Source: Plasmopara viticola (taxonomy: Eukaryota > Oomycota > Peronosporomycetes > Peronosporales > Peronosporaceae). From it: a stretch of 64,000 bases of DNA. The position numbers and the translations under genes are program-made. Shown in pieces: positions 57,511 through 64,000 of the stretch (positions within the stretch are counted from its first letter, which is position 1; each line of letters opens with the position of its first letter). Below the pieces are notes generated by a model, which saw nothing but the letters and a program-made list of their open reading frames with translations, ran no database searches and had not been told where the DNA came from. The stretch is from the NCBI GenBank assembly GCA_001695595.3, contig MBPM02000008.1, forward strand, positions 1,612,001 through 1,676,000, read 5' to 3'.

Positions 57511-57582
57511 GCCCCTATAGCTCAGTGGTAGAGCACCCGCTTAGTAAGCGGAAGGTCGGTAGTTCAATCCTGCCTGGGGGCA
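57511..57582 (+). tRNA. tRNA-Thr (AGT)
   Basis: 72 nt, same sequence as 8761. The upstream spacer has lost one G (gtcgtcgcagc). Confidence 0.95.
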
Positions 57583-57986
57583 TTTCTCAGACAATTATAA
57601 CAAAACTCGTTCATCTCGCCCTCAGCAATCGTGAGCAGTGTGTCTAATAATTTCTCTATTTATGCGTTATCAATAATACACTATCAAACCTCCATTACGG
57701 CGTAAGATAAAATATAGACCTTTTTTAGCTAGCTTGACTAGTAGAGGGATACACCCAAGATACTTCCGTCTCTATTAGCATTTAACTTTATCGGTGATGC
57801 CCTTTTAAGCGTACCTCCTTTTGAAACTCCCGATTTCTCCGATAAAGTTAGAACTATAGCGGGAAGTTATCAGCAAAATTCGGGCTCCCCATAAAACCCA
57901 ATTAAGTACACCCAGGCCATAGCGATGGCGTGCAGACTGTTTCGTGTGATGGCAATGTAGATAGTGTGTTGTCGTCGGCAGCAATT

Positions 57987-58058
57987 GCCCCTATAGCTCA
58001 GTGGTAGAGCACCCGCTTAGTAAGCGGAAGGTCGGTAGTTCAATCCTGCCTGGGGGCA
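57987..58058 (+). tRNA. tRNA-Thr (AGT)
   Basis: 72 nt, same sequence as 8761. Confidence 0.95.
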
Positions 58059-58461
58059 TTTCTCAGACAATTATAACAAAACTCGTTCATCTCGCCCTCA
58101 GCAATCGTGAGCAGTGTGTCTAATAATTTCCTTGCTCTATTTATGCGTTATCAATAATACACTATCAAACCTCCATTACGGCGTAAGATAAAATATAGAC
58201 CTTTTTTTAGCTAGCTTGACTAGTAGAGGGATACACCCAAGATACTTCCGTCTCTATTAGCATTTAACTTTATCGGTGGTGCCCTTTTAAGCGTACCTCC
58301 TTTTGAAACTCCCGATTTCTCCGATAAAGTTAGAACTATAGCGGGAAGTTATCAGCAAAATTCGGGCTCCCCATAAAACCCAATTAAGTACACCCAGGCC
58401 ATAGCGATGGCGTGCAGACTGTTTCGTGTGATGGCAATGTAGATAGTGTGTTTTAGCAATT

Positions 58462-58477
58462 GCCCCTATAGCTCAGT
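58462..58477 (+). repeat. tRNA-Thr stub at SINE-8
   Basis: nt 1-16 of tRNA-Thr, repeated at 58740. First unit with the gttttagcaattg spacer end. Confidence 0.9.
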
Positions 58478-58739
58478 TGAAAGTTGTCATGTATTTAATC
58501 TTAACACAACCTATACCTTCTCGGCTTGGCTAGGATTTCTACATTTACATTTATAGTCTGAAGATTCTTTTTCGTCTTGTTATTGTCTTTTTCTTGATCG
58601 GGGTCGGAAATATTTCGCTTGGGGCCGTCCTCTCCCCAAGTCTGGTTGATTACGAAGTTTGTCCGGTGTGGGGCTCGAACCCGCACCACACACCGTGAGG
58701 ACCAGAAGCATAATCCACTAACCCACGCCACCGGGTCTT
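58478..58739 (-). mobile_element. SINE-8
   Basis: 262 bp. Junction ccgggtctt then gcccc; body variant acatttatagtctg. Confidence 0.85.
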
Positions 58740-58811
58740 GCCCCTATAGCTCAGTGGTAGAGCACCCGCTTAGTAAGCGGAAGGTCGGTAGTTCAATCCT
58801 GCCTGGGGGCA
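58740..58811 (+). tRNA. tRNA-Thr (AGT), restored gene at SINE-8 5' end
   Basis: 72 nt, same sequence as 8761. Confidence 0.95.
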
Positions 58812-59213
58812 TTTCTCAGACAATTATAACAAAACTCGTTCATCTCGCCCTCAGCAATCGTGAGCAGTGTGTCTAATAATTTCATTGTTCTATTTATGCG
58901 TTATCAATAATACACTATCAAACCTCCATTACGGCGTAAGATAAAATATAGACCTTTTTTAGCTGGCTTGACTAGTAGAGGGATACACCCAAGATACTTC
59001 CGTCTCTATTAGCATTTTACTTTATCGGTGGTGCCCTTTTAAGCGTACCTCCTTTTGAAACTCCCGATTTCTCCGATAAAGTTAGAACTATAGCGGTAAG
59101 TTATCAGCAAAATTCGGGCTCCCCATTAAACACAAATAAGTATACCCAGGCCATAGCGATGGCGTGCAGACTGTTTCGTGTGATGGCAATGTAGATAGTG
59201 TGTTTTAGCAATT

Positions 59214-59285
59214 GCCCCTATAGCTCAGTGGTAGAGCACCCGCTTAGTAAGCGGAAGGTCGGTAGTTCAATCCTGCCTGGGGGCA
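59214..59285 (+). tRNA. tRNA-Thr (AGT)
   Basis: 72 nt, same sequence as 8761, with the gttttagcaattg upstream flank. Confidence 0.95.
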
Positions 59286-59691
59286 TTTCTCAGACAATTA
59301 TAACAAAACTCGTTCATCTCGCCCTCAGCAATCGTGAGCAGAGTGTCTAATTACCTTGCTCTATTTATGCGTTATCAATAATACACTATCAAACCTCCAT
59401 TACGGCGTAAGAGAAAATATAGACCTCTTTTAGCTAGCTTGACTAGTAGAGGGATACACCCAAGATACTTCCGTCTCTATTAGCATTTTACTTTATCGGT
59501 GGTGCCCTTTTAAGCGTACCTCCTTTTGAAACTCCCGATTTCTCCGATAAAGTTAGAACTATAGCGGTAAGTTATCAGCAAAATTCGGGCTCCCCATAAA
59601 ACCCAAATAAGTATACCCAGGCCATAGCGATGGCGTGCAGACTGTTTCGTGTGATGGCAATGTAGATAGTGTGTTGTCGTCGGCAGCAATT

Positions 59692-59707
59692 GCCCCTATA
59701 GCTCAGT
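59692..59707 (+). repeat. tRNA-Thr stub at SINE-9
   Basis: nt 1-16 of tRNA-Thr, repeated at 59971. Confidence 0.9.
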
Positions 59708-59970
59708 TGAAAGTTGTCATGTATTTAATCTTAACACAACCTATACCTTCTCGGCTTGGCTAGGATTTCTACATTTACATTTTTTAGTCTGAAGATTCTT
59801 TTTCGTCTTGTTATTGTCTTTTTCTTGATCGGGGTCGGAAATATTTCGCTTGGGGCCGTCCTCTCCCCAAGTCTGGTTGATTACGAAGTTTGTCCGGTGT
59901 GGGGCTCGAACCCGCACCACACACCGTGAGGACCAGAAGCATAATCCACTAACCCACGCCACCGGGTCTT
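59708..59970 (-). mobile_element. SINE-9
   Basis: 263 bp. Junction ccgggtctt then gcccc. Near-identical to SINE-10, including a T6 run before agtctg. Confidence 0.85.
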
Positions 59971-60042
59971 GCCCCTATAGCTCAGTGGTAGAGCACCCGC
60001 TTAGTAAGCGGAAGGTCGGTAGTTCAATCCTGCCTGGGGGCA
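59971..60042 (+). tRNA. tRNA-Thr (AGT), restored gene at SINE-9 5' end
   Basis: 72 nt, same sequence as 8761. Confidence 0.95.
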
Positions 60043-60443
60043 TTTCTCAGACAATTATAACAAAACTCGTTCATCTCGCCCTCAGCAATCGTGAGCAGTG
60101 TGTCTAATAATTTCATTGTTCTATTTATGCGTTATCAATAATACACTATCAAACCTCCATTACGGCGTAAGATAAAATATAGACCTTTTTTAGCTGGCTT
60201 GACTAGTAGAGGGATACACCCAAGATACTTCCGTCTCTATTAGCATTTAACTTTATCGGTGGTGCCCTTTTAAGCGTACCTCCTTTTGAAACTCCCGATT
60301 TCTCCGATAAAGTTAGAACTATAGCGGTAAGTTATCAGCAAAATTCGGGCTCCCCATTAAACCAAATAAGTATACCCAGGCCACAGCGATGGCGTGCAGA
60401 CTGTTTCGTGTGATGGCAATGTAGATAGTGTGTTTTAGCAATT

Positions 60444-60515
60444 GCCCCTATAGCTCAGTGGTAGAGCACCCGCTTAGTAAGCGGAAGGTCGGTAGTTCAA
60501 TCCTGCCTGGGGGCA
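60444..60515 (+). tRNA. tRNA-Thr (AGT)
   Basis: 72 nt, same sequence as 8761. The following units are the most decayed of the array. Confidence 0.95.
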
Positions 60516-60857
60516 TTTCTCAGACAATTATAACAAAACTCGTTCATCTCGCCCTCAGCAATCGTGAGCAGTGTGTCTAATAATTTCATTGTTCTATTTA
60601 TGCGTTATCAATAATACACTATCAAACCTCCATTACGGCGTAAGATAAAATATAGACCTTTTTTAGCTGGCTTGACTAGTAGAGGGATACACCCAAGATA
60701 CTTCCGTCTCTATTAGCATTTACTTTATTCGGTGGTGCCCTTTTAAGCGTACCTCCTTTTGAAACTCCCGATTTCTCCGATAAAGTTGGAACTATAGCGG
60801 TAAGTTATCAGCAAAATTCGGGCTCCCCATTAAAACCCAAATAAGTATACCCAGGCC

Positions 60858-60890
60858 GGAAGGTCGGTAGTTCAATCCTGCCTGGGGGCA
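60858..60890 (+). pseudogene. tRNA-Thr 3' fragment
   Basis: Only about the last 33 nt (ggaaggtcggtag... to ggggca) remain, joined directly to spacer at acccaggcc. The deletion removed the spacer end and the 5' half of the gene. Confidence 0.9.
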
Positions 60891-61281
60891 TTTCTCAGAC
60901 AATTATAACAAAACTCGTTCATCTCGCCCTCAGCAATCGTGAGCAGTGTGTCTAATAATTCATTGTTCTATTTATGCGATATCAATATACACTATCAAAC
61001 CTCCATTACGGCGTAAGATAAAATATAGACCTTTTTTAGCTGGCTTGACTAGTAGAGGATACACCCAAGATACTTCCGTCTCTATTAGCATTTAACTTTA
61101 TCGGTGGTGCCCTTTTAAGCGTACCTCCTGAAACTCCCGATTTCTCCGATAAAGTTGACTATAGCGTAAGTTATCAGCAAAATTCGGGCTCCCCATCAAA
61201 CCCAAATAAGTATCCCAGGCCATAGCGATGGCGTGCAGACTGTTTCGTGTGATGGCAATGTAGATAGTGTGTTTAAGCAAT

Positions 61282-61351
61282 GCCCCTATAGCTCAGTGGT
61301 AGAGCACCCGCTTAGTAAGCGGAAGGTCGTAGTTCAATCCTGCCTGGGGCA
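61282..61351 (+). tRNA. tRNA-Thr-like copy, 70 nt, two single-base losses
   Basis: One G is missing in the T stem (ggtcgtag) and one in the acceptor (ggggca). Probably nonfunctional if the assembly is right. Confidence 0.6.
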
Positions 61352-61751
61352 TTTCTCAGACAATTATAACAAAACTCGTTCATCTCGCCCTCAGCATCGT
61401 GAGCAGTGTGTCTAATAATTTCAATGTTCTATTTATGCGTTATCAATAATACACTATCAACCTCCATTACGGCGTAAGATAAAATATAGACCTTTTTAGC
61501 TGGCTTGACTAGTAGAGGGATACACCCAAGATACTTCCGTCTCTATTAGCATCTAACTTTATCGGTGGTGCCTTTTAAGCGTACCTCCTTTTGAAACTCC
61601 CGATTTCTCGATAAAGAATTAGAAACTATAGCGGTAAGTTATCAGCAAAATTCGGGCTCCCCATTAAACCCAAATAAGTATACCCAGGCCATAGCGATGG
61701 CGTGCAGACTGTTTCGTGTGATGGCAATGTAGATAGTGTGTTTTAGCAATT

Positions 61752-61819
61752 GCCCCTATAGCTCAGTGTAGAGCACCCGCTTAGTAAGCGGAAGTCGGTA
61801 TTCAATCCTGCCTGGGGCA
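61752..61819 (+). pseudogene. tRNA-Thr pseudogene, 68 nt
   Basis: Four single-base losses: in the D loop (cagtgtag), the variable region (gaagtcgg), the T stem (ggtattc) and the acceptor (ggggca). The cloverleaf can no longer form properly. Confidence 0.75.
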
Positions 61820-62222
61820 TTTCTCAGACAATTATAACAAAACTCGTTCATCTCGCCCTCAGCAATCGTGAGCAGTGTGTCTAATAATTTCATTGCTTCT
61901 ATTTATGCGTTATCAATAATACACTATCAAACCTCCATTACGGCGTAAGATAAAATATAGACCTTTTTTAGCTGGCTTGACTAGTAGAGGGATACACCCA
62001 AGATACTTCCGTCTCTATTAGCATTTTACTTTAAGGTGGTGCCCTTTTAAGCGTACCTCTTTTTTGAAACTCCCGACTTCTCCGATAAAGTTGGAACTAT
62101 AGCGGTAAGTTATCAGCAAAATTCCGGCTCCCCATTAAACCCAAATAAGTATATTCAGGCCATAGCGATGGCGTGCAGACTGTTTCGTGTGATGGCAATG
62201 TAGATAGTGTGTTTTAGCAATT

Positions 62223-62238
62223 GCCCCTATAGTTCAGT
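62223..62238 (+). repeat. tRNA-Thr stub at SINE-10
   Basis: nt 1-16 of tRNA-Thr with one C to T change (tatagttcagt), repeated at 62502 without it. Confidence 0.85.
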
Positions 62239-62501
62239 TAAAAGTTGTCATGTATTTAATCTTAACACAACCTATACCTTCTCGGCTTGGCTAGGATTTC
62301 TACATTTACATTTTTTAGTCTGAAGATTCTTTTTCGTCTTGTTATTGTCTTTTTCTTGATCGGGGTCGGAAATATTTCGCTTGGGGCCGTCCTCTCCCCA
62401 AGTCTGGTTGATTACGAAGTTTGTCCGGTGTGGGGCTCGAACCCGCACCACACACCGTGAGGACCAGAAGCATAATCCACTAACCCACGCCACCGGGTCT
62501 T
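62239..62501 (-). mobile_element. SINE-10
   Basis: 263 bp. Junction ccgggtctt then gcccc. The 3' end is taaaagttgtc on the plus strand, slightly different from the tgaaagttgtc of other copies. Confidence 0.85.
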
Positions 62502-62573
62502 GCCCCTATAGCTCAGTGGTAGAGCACCCGCTTAGTAAGCGGAAGGTCGGTAGTTCAATCCTGCCTGGGGGCA
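62502..62573 (+). tRNA. tRNA-Thr (AGT), restored gene at SINE-10 5' end
   Basis: 72 nt, same sequence as 8761. It is the last complete copy in the window. Confidence 0.95.
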
Positions 62574-62975
62574 TTTCTCAGACAATTATAACAAAACTCG
62601 TTCATCTCGCCCTCACCAATCGTGAGCAGTGTGTCTAATAATTTCATTGTTCTATTTATGCGTTATCAATAATACACTATCAAACCTCCATTACGGCGTA
62701 AGATAAAATATAGACCTTTTTTAGCTGGCTTGACTAGTAGAGGGATACACCCAAGATACTTCCGTCTCTATTAGCATTTTACTTTATCGGTGGTGCCCTT
62801 TTAAGCGTACCTCCTTTTGAAACTCCCGATTTCTCCGATAAAGTTAGAACTATAGCGGTAAGTTATCAGCAAAATTCGGGCTCCCCATCAAACACAAATA
62901 AGTATACCCAGGCCATAGCGATGGCGTGCAGACTGTTTCGTGTGATGGCAATGTAGATAGTGTGTTTTAGCAATT

Positions 62976-62991
62976 GCCCCTATAGCTCAGT
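62976..62991 (+). repeat. tRNA-Thr stub at LINE-F 3' end
   Basis: nt 1-16 of tRNA-Thr, followed by ttaaagtttgtc. This is the same kind of junction as at LINE-C. The partner copy lies beyond the right edge. Confidence 0.88.
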
Positions 62992-63000
62992 TTAAAGTTT

Positions 63001-63021
63001 GTCTATTACGTTTAAATAGAC
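63001..63021 (-). other. 3'-terminal stem-loop of LINE-F
   Basis: gtctatt (63001-63007) and aatagac (63015-63021) form a perfect 7-bp stem with a 7-nt loop, 9 nt from the junction. It has the same geometry as LINE-C, with one compensated base pair changed. Confidence 0.65.
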
Positions 63022-63198
63022 TAAGTTGCTTCTCAATCTACCGGTAACTGACTAATCTTACTGATATAAATACTAATTTACACTTTTTTGGAGTTGTACC
63101 TTTTATGTAAGCGACGGTCCTTGAATCTTACCTGAACAGATGTTTTGTTGTCGATGTTTCTTGGTGGAGGTTGTTATGCCGAAAAATTCAAGATCAAC

Positions 63199-63264
63199 TG
63201 GCTCAAACGGTAGAGCACTCGCTTTCCAAGCGGGAGGTCGTGGGTTCAAACCCCACAACGTACA
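63199..63264 (+). pseudogene. tRNA-Gly(TCC)-like relic inside LINE-F 3' UTR
   Basis: D arm GCTC/GAGC, fully paired anticodon arm CTCGC/GCGGG with loop TTTCCAA (anticodon TCC at 63225-63227), T arm GTGGG/CCCAC, and 3' acceptor strand AACGTAC plus A. The first 7-9 nt are replaced by unrelated sequence (aagatcaac), so no acceptor stem can form. It is better preserved than the copy at 14-79. Confidence 0.75.
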
Positions 63265-63509
63265 GCATTTGATTCCGGATCGCTTCCTCCATAACGTAGA
63301 ATGGCCGATATGGGTTTCACAACCCTAGCCGAACAAACTTGGAGAGGGTGAGAAAGATCCTCCGCGCGTACACTAAGTCCCATTGGCGGAGTCCCTTCTG
63401 TCCAGTCTCCCGGGTACACTGTACCTTAAGAGGCAAAGACAAAACGGCTCCAGGTGTACAGAGGTCGGATCACTCATCAGAGTTTCCTTTTTAACTTTTT
63501 TTTTTTCTT

Positions 63510-64000
63510 TTAAGTCACCTTCACCCTGCGGATGAACTTGATCATGCGCAGCCATGTCTGATCGCCGATGCCGGAGTCAATGCCGTCTTCGCGCACGATG
63601 ATGTCTTCGTCGTCTGTCACTTCCATCGCGAAGCAATGTGCACGCATGTTCCGCTTGAATGCACCGACGATGTATACTCCCGGCTTCAGCACTCGCACGC
63701 CTTGCTCGTTTGGGAGGACTCGAGTCGCGAAAGCCATGGGGCCCGCACCATCGCCGTCAAAGAAGTTGACCCGGAGTGTCTTGAGGTCGAGCTTAATCCC
63801 GCACTTGGTGACGCCCTTGGCGCAGTAGCGCAGGATCTCGCTTGTTTTGTGAAAGCCTTGTTGTAGCTGGACCTTCGCAGCAAGCGCGTCTGTCAGGTAC
63901 TCCGACCAGATTGCCGGGAGAAGGGCGCCCTGTTCTTGGTAGCCAAGCAGCTCGAGCGCCATCTGAAAGGCATGTGGCACGCAGGAGTTGTCTTCATTGT
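63510..64000 (-). CDS. ORF3, cysteine-peptidase-like protein, C-terminal part (runs off right edge)
   Basis: The frame is open from the window edge to TAA at 63510-63512, 163 codons visible. It includes the putative catalytic Cys (DNSCVPHAFQ) and His (RAHCFAMEV), and ends MIKFIRRVKVT. Unlike the LINE-A copy it has no internal stop in this part, and most differences between the two look like single substitutions, consistent with a once-functional protein. A papain-fold peptidase of OTU or C39 type is my best guess from motif order only. It could instead be an unrelated conserved protein with a chance Cys/His pair. Confidence 0.6.
   Translation of the reverse strand, partial: NEDNSCVPHAFQMALELLGYQEQGALLPAIWSEYLTDALAAKVQLQQGFHKTSEILRYCAKGVTKCGIKLDLKTLRVNFFDGDGAGPMAFATRVLPNEQGVRVLKPGVYIVGAFKRNMRAHCFAMEVTDDEDIIVREDGIDSGIGDQTWLRMIKFIRRVKVT

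Larger units (their letters stand above)
46312..62991 (+). repeat. tRNA-Thr array segment 5, with nine SINE insertions
   Basis: Twenty-nine tRNA-Thr copies or fragments, in units of about 470-480 bp. Units carrying a SINE are about 275 bp longer. The first units repeat the order seen after LINE-D (u1, A, B, C, A'). From about 58440 the spacer end changes from gttgtcgtcggcagcaattg to gttttagcaattg, and cataaaaccc becomes cattaaaccc, marking a distinct sub-array. Units between 60750 and 62220 have many single-base losses. No protein gene is seen. Confidence 0.95.
62992..64000 (-). mobile_element. LINE-F, 3' end of an ORF3-bearing tRNA-Thr-targeted element (partial)
   Basis: It starts at a tRNA-Thr stub with the family 3' terminus, has a 518-bp 3' UTR containing a tRNA-Gly-like relic, and then an open ORF3. 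The stretch from 63184 on matches LINE-A 1-827 closely. The rest of the element is off the window, so the presence of ORF1/ORF2 is unproven. Confidence 0.75.

Noticed and set aside
63199..63264. Functional tRNA-Gly(TCC) gene
   Set aside because: The 5' acceptor strand is missing and the bases in its place cannot pair with the intact 3' strand.

Overview
This window is eukaryotic repeat DNA: a tandem array of threonine tRNA genes (anticodon AGT) invaded many times, always at the same nucleotide of the tRNA gene, by non-LTR retrotransposons. The absence of an encoded CCA end, the APE-endonuclease/reverse-transcriptase LINEs with a C-terminal zinc knuckle, and the tRNA-derived SINEs all point to a eukaryote. 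The style of the LINE proteins (L1/Tx1-like) and the roughly 50-55% GC coding sequence suggest an oomycete such as Phytophthora, but that is an inference I cannot test here. I recognise no ordinary host protein gene.

Layout. Positions 1-8482 hold LINE-A (minus strand), cut by the left window edge; it has decayed ORF1 and ORF2, and beyond ORF2 a third reading frame (ORF3, 322-1581) resembling a cysteine peptidase. SINE-1 and an intact tRNA-Thr follow (8499-8832). LINE-B (9255-15694) is old and 5'-truncated. A short degraded array stretch leads to LINE-C (16393-23979), whose ORF1 is intact. Two array units precede LINE-D (24953-32989). Ten pure array units (32990-38271) separate it from LINE-E (38272-46311), which is a segmental duplicate of LINE-D together with its flanking units. 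From 46312 to 62991 the array runs on with nine SINE insertions (SINE-2 to SINE-10). At 62992 the 3' end of another element (LINE-F) begins, carrying a second ORF3, and runs off the right edge.

Counts. I see 36 full-length 72-nt tRNA-Thr copies, seven more with one to four missing bases, and two fragments, in units of about 470-481 bp. Every LINE or SINE whose 3' junction is visible joins a 5' tRNA piece that ends after tRNA nt 16 (nt 14 in LINE-B), inside the A box. The same 16-18 bp are repeated at the 5' end of each untruncated element. Each insertion therefore leaves a 16-nt tRNA stub on one side and a rebuilt, complete tRNA gene on the other. All elements lie antisense to the tRNA, head to head with the restored gene.

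How the parts fit. The LINEs encode ORF1 (probable RNA-binding protein) and ORF2 (endonuclease, reverse transcriptase, zinc knuckle), with a possible ORF3. The SINEs have a tRNA-like head with A and B boxes, and share the LINE target site and the last dozen nucleotides of the LINE 3' end, so they are probably mobilised by LINE proteins. The LINE 3' ends carry a small stem-loop at a fixed distance from the junction whose two arms change together between families. The best candidate for an undescribed system here is this self-restoring, tRNA-A-box-specific LINE/SINE partnership with an accessory ORF3.
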